Position numbers and translations under genes: made by a program. From Isosphaera pallida ATCC 43644 (lineage in GTDB: Bacteria > Planctomycetota > Planctomycetia > Isosphaerales > Isosphaeraceae): a stretch of DNA of 64,000 nt. This document shows positions 45,572 through 54,850 of the stretch, piece by piece. The stretch covers positions 3,066,450 through 3,130,449 of the forward strand of contig NC_014962.1 of assembly GCF_000186345.1 (NCBI RefSeq). Reading direction: 5' to 3'. Position 1 is the stretch's first letter. The number at the start of each line of letters is the position of its first letter. Under the pieces are notes generated by a model. That model was given only the letters and a program-made list of their open reading frames with translations. It was not told the origin of the DNA and made no database searches.

Positions 45572-48070
45572 ATGCGTCATGTGATGGTTCAAACGCTCGA
45601 TTTGCGTGGTGGTTGTGATTGGCGTTGGTGGGAGATGGGATCGTCTCCTCGGCGTTTTTCATGGTGGGTGATTTCCACGGTGCTGATGGTTGGAGTGGGG
45701 GCGGGGGTGACGTTGCCGGTTGGTGCTCAAGAACAACCCGCGCTGGAACCAACCAAGACACGCGACGAAGCGACCCCCGAGCAAAAAGCCGAGGAGGCGC
45801 TGCGGGCCGGTCACTCGATCCACGGCGAGGTCTTCAACGCTGGCCCGCGCCGGGCGGCCCGACTCATGGAGGGTCAGGGGACCGTCGAATTCGACCGCGA
45901 CACGCCCGCCGATGCCGCTCATCCCGAAATCAAGGCATTCATCAATCAGGGGGTGGCTCAGCTTCACACCTTCTTCTATTTGGAAGCGGAGCGTTCGTTT
46001 CGCCAGGCGGCCAAGCTTGATCCCGACCGCGCGATCGCCTATTGGGGGATGGCGATGGCCAACATCGAGAACCCTGACCGAGCCCGCGGGTTTCTGGAAC
46101 AGGCCCGCCGTCCTGAGCGTTGGAACAAGGCGTCAAAACGCGAGCAAATGCACATTGAGGCCTTTGCTGCTCGGATGGACAAGGACCTAGCGAACAATCC
46201 CAAGGAGGCGCATCGGCGTTGGATCAAGGGGTTGGAGGCGATCGTCGAGGCGTACCCCGACGACCTGGACGCGCTAAGTTGGATCGCGCTAGCGGTCTGG
46301 CGGGGCGAGTCGTCCGACGGGGTCGGCAGCCGCCACGCGGTCGATCGCTTGCTGGAGGAGGTGTTGGAGGCTCGTCCCGACCATCCCGGCGCGTTGCATT
46401 ATCGAATCCATTTGTGGGACGAAGCCAAACCCGAGCGAGCGTTGTCAGCCGCGCCGCGCTATGGTCCGGCGGCCCCGGGGATCGCCCACGCCTGGCACAT
46501 GCCCGGCCACATTTACTCGAAGTTGCACCGTTATGACGACGCGACGTTTCAGCAGGAAGCCTCAGCGCGGGTCGATCACGCCTACATGATCCGCGACCGA
46601 GTGATGCCGTTCGAGATTCATAACTACGCGCACAACAATGAATGGTTGGCAAAAAACCTGTTGTTCCAGGGGCGGACGCGGGAGGCGATCGCGGTGGCGC
46701 GCGACCTGTTCGACCAGCCCCGCGACCCTGAGCTCAACCATCCCGGCAAAGCCTACTGCGCTCGCAACCTGGGCCAGACCCGCTGGCTTCAAGCGTTGTC
46801 CTGGTTTGGTCTTTGGGACCAGTTCCGAGCCGCGGACGCCCAGGGACTCTTCGAGTGGTCCGACACGCCGGAGGACCGTCTCAAGCGGCTGTCGCACCGG
46901 GGCCGCGCCGCAGCGGCGCTGGGCGACGCGACCGAGCTTGATCGACAGATCGACGAAGTGAAAAGCGAACTGATTCGGACGCTGGACGAGGAACTGGCCA
47001 AGGCGCGACGGGAGAAGGAGGCGGCCGAGGCCGAGGCTCAGGGTGTGGACAAGCCGCCCCCGTCGGCTCCCGAAGTCCGGGCGGAGGGACTCAAGCCGAT
47101 CCCGCGGGCGAGCCTGGAGGGGTTGCTCGCCGAGTTGGAGGGGTGGCGGTGGTTGGCTCGGGGCGACCGCGCCGCGGCGTTGGCGCGGTTCGAGGCGGCC
47201 AGCGAGATGAGGTCGGTCGAGAAAGCCCGGGCGTTGGCGGCTTGCGGAGCGGTCGAACGGGCGATCGAGACGATCGGCCACACGGTGGCCACGTCGCCCA
47301 ACGAAGTGGTCCCTCTGGCGGCTCAAGTCGAGCTTCTGGCCGACGCTGGGCGGATCGACGAGGCGAAACAGGCCTGCGCCGCCCTGCTCGCGCTGGCTCG
47401 GCGCGCCGACGAGGATTGGCCGGCGTTGATTCGTATTCGTCGGATGGCCCAGACCTGGGGGGTCGAGGTTGGCCCAACGCCTTCGGGTCCCTACCCGCCC
47501 GAGCGGTTCGACCTCAACCAGCTGGGGCCGCTGACCTGGCAACCATTCCCCGCCGAAGAGATCGCGCTGCCCGACACCGAAGGCGTCACCTGGAGGTTGT
47601 CCGACCACCGGGGGCGGTTCTTGGTTCTGTTGTTTTACCTGGGCATGGACTGCGCCCATTGCATGGAGCAATTGCGGCTCTTCGGTCAGCACCACGAGGC
47701 GTTACGCGAATTGGGGGCCGACGTGGTAGGAATCTCCACCGACGACACGGCCCGCACCCGAGCACTCAAGCACAACAAAGATGGCGTGGCCTTTCCCATG
47801 ACCTTGTTGGCCGACCCGGAGTTGAAGACGTTTCGGGCCTTGACGGCCTATGATGATTTCGAAGACCAACCGTTGCACGCGATTGTTTTGGTGGACCCTC
47901 ACGGCGCGGTGCGTTACCTGAAGGTGTCGGCCGATCCGTTCCTCGACGTCGCATTCGTCAAGCGAGAACTTGAGCGGTTGGCTCGCTTGGAGCGAGTCCG
48001 AAACGCCGACCACGCAGCCTCCGCAACTCCCCCGGCCGCCTTGGGCCAAGTGGCAGGCTGCGGTAAGTGA
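45572..48070 (+). CDS. Exported TPR protein with C-terminal redoxin (AhpC/TSA-like) domain
   Basis: An 832-aa protein. A signal peptide near residues 22-52 (MGSSPRRFSWWVISTVLMVG...) puts it in the periplasm; translation may really begin at this Met22. Residues about 110-600 are TPR-like helical repeats (FINQGVAQLHTFFYLEAERS, FRQAAKLDPDRAIAYWGMA). The C-terminal about 160 residues form a thioredoxin-fold domain with LFYLGMDCAHCMEQLRLFG, in the place where peroxiredoxins have the active Cys, here as C-x-x-C. A thiol-disulfide or peroxide role is likely. The pairing of TPR and redoxin is a planctomycete-type fusion; the substrate is not known. A helical, charged insert (KARREKEAAEAEAQG) lies between the parts. 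Confidence 0.86.
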   Translation: MRHVMVQTLDLRGGCDWRWWEMGSSPRRFSWWVISTVLMVGVGAGVTLPVGAQEQPALEPTKTRDEATPEQKAEEALRAGHSIHGEVFNAGPRRAARLMEGQGTVEFDRDTPADAAHPEIKAFINQGVAQLHTFFYLEAERSFRQAAKLDPDRAIAYWGMAMANIENPDRARGFLEQARRPERWNKASKREQMHIEAFAARMDKDLANNPKEAHRRWIKGLEAIVEAYPDDLDALSWIALAVWRGESSDGVGSRHAVDRLLEEVLEARPDHPGALHYRIHLWDEAKPERALSAAPRYGPAAPGIAHAWHMPGHIYSKLHRYDDATFQQEASARVDHAYMIRDRVMPFEIHNYAHNNEWLAKNLLFQGRTREAIAVARDLFDQPRDPELNHPGKAYCARNLGQTRWLQALSWFGLWDQFRAADAQGLFEWSDTPEDRLKRLSHRGRAAAALGDATELDRQIDEVKSELIRTLDEELAKARREKEAAEAEAQGVDKPPPSAPEVRAEGLKPIPRASLEGLLAELEGWRWLARGDRAAALARFEAASEMRSVEKARALAACGAVERAIETIGHTVATSPNEVVPLAAQVELLADAGRIDEAKQACAALLALARRADEDWPALIRIRRMAQTWGVEVGPTPSGPYPPERFDLNQLGPLTWQPFPAEEIALPDTEGVTWRLSDHRGRFLVLLFYLGMDCAHCMEQLRLFGQHHEALRELGADVVGISTDDTARTRALKHNKDGVAFPMTLLADPELKTFRALTAYDDFEDQPLHAIVLVDPHGAVRYLKVSADPFLDVAFVKRELERLARLERVRNADHAASATPPAALGQVAGCGK

Positions 48071-48411
48071 AGCAAAGCCAGCGCAGGAAGCCGCTCGGGT
48101 TGTGAAGAATGCGGCTGTGAATCGACATCGCGACGGTCGGGAGACTTCGACTCGGATCGCTGTTCCGATTCGGACGTTCCGTCGCCATATTGAAAGGGAG
48201 GTTTTGGAGACGTCGGCTTCAACCCCATGACCCGAAAAGGCGAGAGAGCATTCCAGGACGCTGTTGCGGAGCAGGTTTCCAAGGCGGGAGGTGGTGAAGA
48301 CCAAGACGGCCGTTTACAATCGAACCAAGCGGAAAACGGAGTCAGGTGGGGTGGCTTTCCGAGGCGGTTCGAATTCACGTCGAGAGGGGACGGTGGATTT
48401 CCCCGGCATCA
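48071..48411. other. Intergenic spacer
   Basis: No gene was accepted. The kinase gene frame is open into this spacer but lacks family character before the triple ATG at 48412. Confidence 0.4.
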
Positions 48412-50655
48412 ATGATGATGGACGCAGCGGAAGCGAAGCGGACGATTGCCGCGCTGCCGCACCCTGGCGAGGTTCCCCCGCGCAGTGGGTTGGGTATGAC
48501 CTGCGACGAGCTGGTTGAGTCACTGGAGCGATTGGGTCTGGCCCCCGGCGGCGCGGCGCGGGCGGCATGGGAGGATGTCCGTATCCGTTTAGCGAGTTCG
48601 CGGCTTCGAGAAGAGGCCGGCACTGATTCCGACCTTCCCCCCGCCCACACCGACCCAAGCGACGACCCGCTTGAGGCCACTTTACGCGAGTTGCAACGCC
48701 GAGGCTGGCTAACGCCGTATCAAGCCCGTTTGATCGTCGAAGGTCGGATGAGCGAACTTGCGCTGGATGACTACATCATCCTCGACGAGTTGGGCCGCGG
48801 CGGCATGGGACGGGTTTACAAGGCCCAGCACCGTCTGATGAAGCGGGTGGTGGCGCTCAAGACCTTGTATTCGAATTTGTTCGAGTCCGAGTTGGCCGTC
48901 CGCCGCTTCCTCACTGAGGTCGAGGCCCTGAGCCGGATTCAGCACCCCAACGTGGTGACCGCCTTCGATGCCCGTCGTCATGGCGAGTCGTTTTATTTGG
49001 TCATGGAGTACGTGGACGGGATCAACCTTCAGGATCTGGTCAAATCCCAGGGGCCCCGTCGCGCTCCCCAGGCGGTTCATTTCCTGCTCCAGGCAGCGCG
49101 GGGATTGGACCAGGCTCACCAACTTGGGATCATTCACCGCGACGTGAAGCCGGGCAACCTGTTGGTGAATCGGGAAGGGGTGGTCAAGATTCTCGACCTC
49201 GGGTTGGCGCGAATGACCCAGAATGCCTCGGGAACAATGACCCATCCCTCAACCTCGCATCTGGGTACCCCCGACTACAGCGCGCCGGAACAATTTAGCG
49301 ACCCTCGGGGCGTGGACGAACGCTCCGACGTGTACAGTCTGGGCTGCACGTTGTATTACCTGACCACCGGGTTGCATCCTTACGGCGACCGCGAGACGGT
49401 GATGCTCAAGATGTACGCCCACTGCTCGGCTCCGATCCCTTCGATCCGGGCGGTGTCACCCGGAGCGCCGGCGGCGTTGGATGAGCTGCTCAAGACGATG
49501 ATGGCCAAAGATCCCGCGGACCGCCCGCCGTCGATGGCGGCGTTGATCCCTCGTTTGGAGGCGATTCTCGACGAACTGTCGGCGACCGACACGGGGGTGC
49601 GTCCGCTGCTTTCCAGCGGCTCGGGCGAATCGGCGGCGATTGGGACGTTGGGCACTGGCGGCGAGGGTGCGGCGGTCGGCGGCGGGGTGGTGGGAGGCGG
49701 TTTCAAGTCGGCGGCCTCCTCAGGGATCGTCCGAGCGCTTTCTTCTCAAACGCCCCCCCGCAAGCCGCGAACCGAGCGTCCCACCTCGCCCGCCACCGCC
49801 TCGCAAGCCACCTCTTCAGGCGGAGGCGGCGGCCCCTCCTCGCCGCGCACGCCCCCCAAACTGGAGACCCGGACCAACAGCCTGGGTCAGACGCTCGCCC
49901 GCGTCGAACCTCGGATGTTCACCTTCGGCGCGTGTCCAACCGATCGTCAGGCTCAGCCCGAGGAAAAGCCGCCCCACCCGATCTTGATCCTCCAGCCCTT
50001 CGAGGTGGCTCAGACTCCGGTGACCCAAGCGCAGTTTCGCCACGTGATGGGAAGCGACCCGGTGCCGTCCGGGTTGCGTTGCGACGAGGCTCCGGTGGTG
50101 GGCGTCACCTGGTGGGATGCCGTCGAGTTTTGCAACGCCCTCAGTCGGATCGAGGGACTGACTCCGTTTTACACCTTCACCGAGGATGGCCGCTGTCGGA
50201 TCATGGACTTCTCGGCCAATGGCTACCGTCTGCCCACCGAGGCGGAGTGGGAGTTCGTGGCTCGGGCCGGGCGTCAGACGATCTACATCTGGGGAGGTTC
50301 GCCCGAACCGGCGCTCGCCGACGCGCATTGCTGGCACGCGGGCAACACCGCCTCCGATCCCCGTCCCCATCCGGTCGGCCACAAGGCTCCCAATCTCTGG
50401 AGCCTCTTCGACCTTTGCGGCAACACCTGGGAGTGGTGTTGGGATCTGTTCGACCCGACCTGGTTCGCCCGTCGCGCAGCCGACCGGGCCTACCACGACA
50501 CGGGCGGCCCCCGTCAAGGGACGCATCGGGTGACCCGGGGCGGCTCGTTTCGCTCGCTCATGGATGATCTGCGTCTGAGCCGCCGCGAGCCACGCGACCC
50601 CAACAACGCCTTTGACGATGTTGGGTTCCGGGTGGTTCGTAACCTGGGTACCTGA
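48412..50655 (+). CDS. Ser/Thr kinase fused to a formylglycine-generating-enzyme (FGE/SUMF1) domain
   Basis: A 747-aa fusion. The kinase domain lies in about residues 115-385: LGRGGMGRVYKA, lysine in VVALKTL, HRDVKPGN, and DLG in place of DFG (KILDLGLARM). A disordered Ser/Pro/Gly linker follows. The C-terminal about 230 residues form an FGE-sulfatase-type fold: GVTWWDAVEFCNAL, NGYRLPTEAEWEFVARAG, LWSLFDLCGNTWEWCWD, RGGSFRS and DVGFRVVR. FGE-fold proteins include formylglycine-generating enzymes and many non-catalytic ligand-binding domains; here the active Cys pair is not evident, so ligand binding is more likely. No TM helix. Begins the same-strand cluster that ends at 57.9 kb. Confidence 0.92.
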   Translation: MMMDAAEAKRTIAALPHPGEVPPRSGLGMTCDELVESLERLGLAPGGAARAAWEDVRIRLASSRLREEAGTDSDLPPAHTDPSDDPLEATLRELQRRGWLTPYQARLIVEGRMSELALDDYIILDELGRGGMGRVYKAQHRLMKRVVALKTLYSNLFESELAVRRFLTEVEALSRIQHPNVVTAFDARRHGESFYLVMEYVDGINLQDLVKSQGPRRAPQAVHFLLQAARGLDQAHQLGIIHRDVKPGNLLVNREGVVKILDLGLARMTQNASGTMTHPSTSHLGTPDYSAPEQFSDPRGVDERSDVYSLGCTLYYLTTGLHPYGDRETVMLKMYAHCSAPIPSIRAVSPGAPAALDELLKTMMAKDPADRPPSMAALIPRLEAILDELSATDTGVRPLLSSGSGESAAIGTLGTGGEGAAVGGGVVGGGFKSAASSGIVRALSSQTPPRKPRTERPTSPATASQATSSGGGGGPSSPRTPPKLETRTNSLGQTLARVEPRMFTFGACPTDRQAQPEEKPPHPILILQPFEVAQTPVTQAQFRHVMGSDPVPSGLRCDEAPVVGVTWWDAVEFCNALSRIEGLTPFYTFTEDGRCRIMDFSANGYRLPTEAEWEFVARAGRQTIYIWGGSPEPALADAHCWHAGNTASDPRPHPVGHKAPNLWSLFDLCGNTWEWCWDLFDPTWFARRAADRAYHDTGGPRQGTHRVTRGGSFRSLMDDLRLSRREPRDPNNAFDDVGFRVVRNLGT

Positions 50656-50941
50656 CGCAGCTGGCCCACGGCGGGTTTCCACCAGGAGCTGGGCCAGACG
50701 CCGTAGGGTCTGAAGCCGCCTGATCCGGGAATTCCGCCGATCTGAATCCGATCGGCAAGAGACCAGCCGAAAAACGGTCGGGAACTCACCGCGTCGAGCC
50801 GTCCCGATTGAAAATGAGGAGAGCCGAGGCCGCTCTCTTGCCCGCCCGCGCGACCCGGACCATGAATCGCGGTTCCGACGGAGGCGGGGAGGCGGCTCCA
50901 TCCCCGGCCCAGCCCCATTCCGTCGGCGGAGCGACCCAGTC
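50656..50941. other. Intergenic spacer
   Basis: Just under 300 bases between the kinase-FGE and GAF-HlyD genes; no gene, repeat or terminator was recognised. Confidence 0.4.
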
Positions 50942-53191
50942 ATGGCCGAAGACACGATCGACAAGAATCTGCTTGAGGAAACCAAGAGCCGCATCCGGAC
51001 GCTCGTGGCCGAGATCGCCGCCTTGGCCGAGGAGGATATTCAGCCCAGCGAATTCCACCCCGAGTTCCTCAGCCGGGTGGTCGAGTCGTTGGCCGCGACC
51101 GCCGGGGCCATCTGGATGCTCGATGGTCGGGGCGGTCTGCGGCTCCAGCACCATCACCAGTTCGAGGTCACCGGTCTGCTCAGCGGGCGGGGCCGCACTC
51201 CAGAACACAATGCGCTTTTAACCTGCCTGTTGCAATCCAACCAGGCGTTGGCGGTTCCTCCGGGGGCGACGGTCGAGGGTCAGCCCAACGCCGCTAATCC
51301 CACCGGCTTTGTGTTGATCATCGCCCCCTTGATTGTGGATCGTCAGGTGGTCGGGCTGGTCGAAGTGGTCATGGACCCCAACCGCAAGGCCGCCACTCAG
51401 AAAAGCACCCTGCGGTTCGTCTCGGACCTGTGCGACCTAGCGGCCAAGTACCTCCGCAACCGCCAGATTCGCCAAATCATGCTCCAGCAACAGACCTGGA
51501 GCCAACTGGAGGCATTCACCCAGTCGATCCACCAGTCGCTCGACCTCAAGGAAACCGCCTACGCCGTGGTCAACGACGGCAAGCGGCTCATCGGCTGCGA
51601 CCGGGTCAGCGTCGCGCTCAAACTGGCCGGCCGCGTCGCGGTCGAAGCGGTCAGCGGTCAAGAAGTCGTTGAACAACGCTCCAACCAGATCCGCGAACTC
51701 AACAAACTTTGCAAAGCGGTCATCGCCTCCGGCGAAGACCTGGTTTACACCGGCGAAACCGAAGGCTTCCCGCCCGAGGTCCGTGACGCTCTGGAAGTCT
51801 ACGTGGACGAATCCGGCTCCAAGGGCCTGGTCATGGTCCTGCTTTACAAGCCGGAGACCGACAAGACCAAGGATAAAGTCCCCTTCGGCGTCGTCATCGC
51901 CGAACAAATTGGCGACCACGGCCCGCTCACCGAGATTCAGGCCAAGCTCGAAGTGGTGGCCCGCCACGCCTCCTCCGCACTTTGGAATGCCCAGGAATAT
52001 GATAAGATTTTCCTGCGTCCTATGCTCAAGTCGCTGGGGGCGCAAGCCCGGTTACTCCGAGGCCGCACCTGGGCCAAGATCGGCGTGGCAGTGGGAATGG
52101 TGATCGCTGCCATCCTAGCCATGGCGTTGGTGCCGTGGACGCTGACGGTGCAAGGCGATGGCTCGCTCCTGCCCGAAATTCGCCGCACCCTGCACGCTCC
52201 GCTGCAAGGCATTGTGTCGGAGGTGTTGGTCGAACACGGTCAAGAAGTCAAAGCCGGCGATGTGGTGCTTCGGATGTTCAACCGAGAACTCGACAAGGAG
52301 TCCAAACGGCTGATCGCCGAAAAGAACTCCGCCGATGCTGACCAGTTGCGGTTGTCCCGCCAGGTCAGTGACCCTTCGGTGCGTCCCGAAGAGCGACGCC
52401 GCATCCAGGCCGAACTTGAAGAGGCCAAGATTCGCTCCGAAGGAGCGGCCCGTCAGTTGGAGGTGATCGCCGAGCAGGAGGAGTCGTTGACGATCCGGTC
52501 ACCGATCGACGGCATCGTGACTACCTGGGAAGTCAAGAAGACCCTGCTCAACCGCCCGGTGGACATCGGCCAGGAACTCATCCAGATCGCCGACAAAGGC
52601 GGCCCGATCAACCTGGAGGTCCAGATTCCCGACGACGACATGGCCCCGGTCCTGGAAGCCCGCAACCGTCTCTTGACGCAGATGGCCACTCGTTTGGAGG
52701 AGCTGCGTGCCGCCTTCCAACGCGGCGCGCTCAGCGGTGAGGATCTGGAGGCAGCCCGTCTGGAGGCCGACATCCTGGAGCGCGAGATCCGGCTCAATCA
52801 GGGAGGGCTGTCTGACGAGGAGCTCGAAGGGATTCTGGAGATGTCCCAACAGGCCCGCGCTCGCCTCCGGGAGATGGGCCGCACCCCGCCCTCGACTCGC
52901 CTGCCGGCCTACTTCGTCACCGCGACCGACCCCTCGCACCGTTATCAGGGCGAAGTGGTCCGCATCGCCTCGCGGGCCGAACTGGTTGACCAAACCCACA
53001 TGGTCAAGGTCACCGTCGGCTTCAGTCCCGAGGTCCGCGCCGAGTTTCTCGAACTCAACCAGGACTTCCGTCCCGGCGCAGGGGTCCGCGCGGGCATCAA
53101 GTGCGGCAAGGCGCGGTTGGCCTACTGCCTGTTCCGCGATGTGGTCCACCTCTGGTACGAGACGGTGTTGTTCCGCTGGCCGTTCCTCTGA
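50942..53191 (+). CDS. GAF-GAF-TM-HlyD membrane protein
   Basis: A 749-aa fusion of unusual make-up. The cytoplasmic N-terminus has two GAF-like domains (about 40-170, with TGFVLIIAPLIVDRQVVGLVEV; about 195-355, with LIGCDRVSVALKLAG and PFGVVIAEQIGDHG). One TM helix (378-398) precedes a periplasmic HlyD-type membrane-fusion part: lipoyl-like half HAPLQGIVSEVLVEHGQEVK, a coiled-coil hairpin, and SPIDGIVTTWEVKK. The shape suggests a sensor (GAF) coupled through the membrane to an adaptor that docks on an exporter. It is followed by an HlyD protein and an M50-HlyD fusion; no ABC ATPase or TolC is nearby. Start: ATG with no strong SD. Confidence 0.86.
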   Translation: MAEDTIDKNLLEETKSRIRTLVAEIAALAEEDIQPSEFHPEFLSRVVESLAATAGAIWMLDGRGGLRLQHHHQFEVTGLLSGRGRTPEHNALLTCLLQSNQALAVPPGATVEGQPNAANPTGFVLIIAPLIVDRQVVGLVEVVMDPNRKAATQKSTLRFVSDLCDLAAKYLRNRQIRQIMLQQQTWSQLEAFTQSIHQSLDLKETAYAVVNDGKRLIGCDRVSVALKLAGRVAVEAVSGQEVVEQRSNQIRELNKLCKAVIASGEDLVYTGETEGFPPEVRDALEVYVDESGSKGLVMVLLYKPETDKTKDKVPFGVVIAEQIGDHGPLTEIQAKLEVVARHASSALWNAQEYDKIFLRPMLKSLGAQARLLRGRTWAKIGVAVGMVIAAILAMALVPWTLTVQGDGSLLPEIRRTLHAPLQGIVSEVLVEHGQEVKAGDVVLRMFNRELDKESKRLIAEKNSADADQLRLSRQVSDPSVRPEERRRIQAELEEAKIRSEGAARQLEVIAEQEESLTIRSPIDGIVTTWEVKKTLLNRPVDIGQELIQIADKGGPINLEVQIPDDDMAPVLEARNRLLTQMATRLEELRAAFQRGALSGEDLEAARLEADILEREIRLNQGGLSDEELEGILEMSQQARARLREMGRTPPSTRLPAYFVTATDPSHRYQGEVVRIASRAELVDQTHMVKVTVGFSPEVRAEFLELNQDFRPGAGVRAGIKCGKARLAYCLFRDVVHLWYETVLFRWPFL

Positions 53192-53255
53192 TCCCCAGCG
53201 CGACCCCGACCCGCGTTCGATTGGACCGACCCGCTCGAACCAGTCGCGCCGCGTC

Positions 53256-53305
53256 CAACTCAACGCAACTCAACCTAACCTAAACCAAGCTAACCCAACC
53301 CAATC
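53256..53305. repeat. Degenerate pentamer repeat, CAAC(T/G/C)
   Basis: Five tandem units CAACT-CAACG-CAACT-CAACC-TAACC run into imperfect copies up to about 53305, in the spacer before the HlyD gene. They occur about 100-150 bases before that gene's start codon. Confidence 0.7.
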
Positions 53306-53402
53306 CAGTCGAATCGTGTGGAATCCGACCCCGGCACTACGCCCCGCCTCTCTTCTTGAACTCCATCGCTTCCTCTTCCTCCAGCCGCGAGGTTGAACCG
53401 CC

Positions 53403-54551
53403 ATGAAGACACGTCCCGCCATGTGGACGTCGCGGGTTGCGACCCGACCGCTCCCGACTGTTGTCCCAACGACGGCCCGGTTGATCCCAACGCGGCCGGT
53501 TGGTGCCGTGGTCCTGGTGTTGACGCTGGCCGCGGCCACGACGGTTTCGGCTCAGGACCGCACGGCGGGACGTCCGTCGTCCCCCGCTCCATCCCGCTCG
53601 GACCCCTCGTCCGCGAAGATTGTCGAGGTGCGCGACGCCCAAATCGAATACCTGTTGGTCTCCAATGTCGCGGCCCGCCGCGACGGGGTGGTCGAGTCGA
53701 TCGAGTTGAGCGAAGGAGCCGAGGTCAAGAAAGGGGAACCGATCGGCTATCTGTACAGCGACCTCGCTCGCCTGGCCCGCGATCGCGCTAAGATTCAGGC
53801 CGAAAGCGAAGTGCCCCGCTACAAGGCCGCGGCCAAATACCGCTTCGCCAAGGCCGAACTCGACCGCACCCGCGAACTGGCCCGCATCCGCCCCGACGCG
53901 GTCCCCAAGGCCGAACTCGAAGAAAAGCAGGCCAGCGTCGATATCGCCACCGCCGAGACCTACGAAGCCGAGGAAACCATCAAGATCGCCAAGAAGGAAT
54001 ACGAGTTGGCTGAAAAGACGCTGGAGGAACACATCATCATCGCGCCCTTCGACGGATTCATCGTCGAACGACTCAAGAAGCCCGGCGAACAGGTTCACGC
54101 CAACGAACCGCTGGTGAAACTGGCCAACCGAGACAAACTGCGCGTCTTCGCCTACGTCCCACTGGAAAGCTCCTACAAAATCCGTCTGGGCGACACGGTC
54201 GAAATCAAGGTCAACCTCCCCGAGGGAGTCGGGCCCGGCGGCCGAGTTTTCCCAGGCAAAATCACATTCATTGATGAAGAGGTCGTCACCGTGGGTGAGA
54301 GGAGCCGACGAATTTACGCCGAGGTGGATAATCGCTCAACCAACTATCAGCTGAGCCCTGGTTTACCCATCTCGATGATCATTCGGCCCGGCACCGCCCA
54401 GTTGGGCCAAACAACCGTGTTGGAGCGTCCCGACTTGGACGAGGCCACGCGTGCGGCCTCGGTTGAAGCCCAAGTCAAGCCGACCGCGGCCGAATCATCG
54501 AAACCAACGACGATTCCGCCCCCGGTGCGCAACCGTCCTCGGGGAGGCTGA
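53403..54551 (+). CDS. HlyD-family periplasmic adaptor (membrane fusion protein)
   Basis: A 382-aa periplasmic adaptor. An N-terminal signal or anchor runs to about residue 44 (VLVLTLAAATTVSA). The lipoyl-like half motif is RRDGVVESIELSEGAEVKKG, then a coiled-coil hairpin rich in Lys, Glu and Ala, then IIAPFDGFIVERLKKPGEQV and a beta-barrel part with FAYVPLESSYKIRLGD. This is the RND/HlyD adaptor pattern. It is expected to bridge an inner-membrane component to an outer-membrane channel. It lies between the GAF-HlyD and M50-HlyD genes on the same strand, so all three may form one machine. Confidence 0.9.
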   Translation: MKTRPAMWTSRVATRPLPTVVPTTARLIPTRPVGAVVLVLTLAAATTVSAQDRTAGRPSSPAPSRSDPSSAKIVEVRDAQIEYLLVSNVAARRDGVVESIELSEGAEVKKGEPIGYLYSDLARLARDRAKIQAESEVPRYKAAAKYRFAKAELDRTRELARIRPDAVPKAELEEKQASVDIATAETYEAEETIKIAKKEYELAEKTLEEHIIIAPFDGFIVERLKKPGEQVHANEPLVKLANRDKLRVFAYVPLESSYKIRLGDTVEIKVNLPEGVGPGGRVFPGKITFIDEEVVTVGERSRRIYAEVDNRSTNYQLSPGLPISMIIRPGTAQLGQTTVLERPDLDEATRAASVEAQVKPTAAESSKPTTIPPPVRNRPRGG

Positions 54552-54760
54552 GCGGGGACGACTACGCTTCGCCGCCCGAGGGGGGGCGATTATTCAAGAC
54601 GACAAAGCTCCGCTTCGTTCCGCATGGGTTGGCGTGGGGATTTGCTTCGGCTCGTGCGACATCCTGGAGGCGGTTCCCATGATCCTCCGCCGGGCCGGGG
54701 GAATACCAGTCCAGTTTGTTTTGATTCACCTTTTGATCGCTGTGGCATGGAGTGGTGCGG

Positions 54761-54785
54761 CGTGACGTAGCGTAGCGTGGCGTGG
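54761..54785. repeat. Pentamer repeat, CGT(G/A)(A/G)x5
   Basis: Five units (CGTGA, CGTAG, CGTAG, CGTGG, CGTGG) lie about 65 bases before the M50-HlyD start codon. A poly-G run of 8 follows. Confidence 0.8.
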
Positions 54786-54850
54786 GGGGGTGCCGACCCG
54801 CGCGCCAGGGCCACCGATCCCGCCGCGACCCCGTGTGAGGTCCTGACTCA

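Noticed and set aside
45572-48070. Selenocysteine in the redoxin domain
   Set aside because: The position is encoded by a Cys codon (GMDCAHC) and the frame has no internal TGA.
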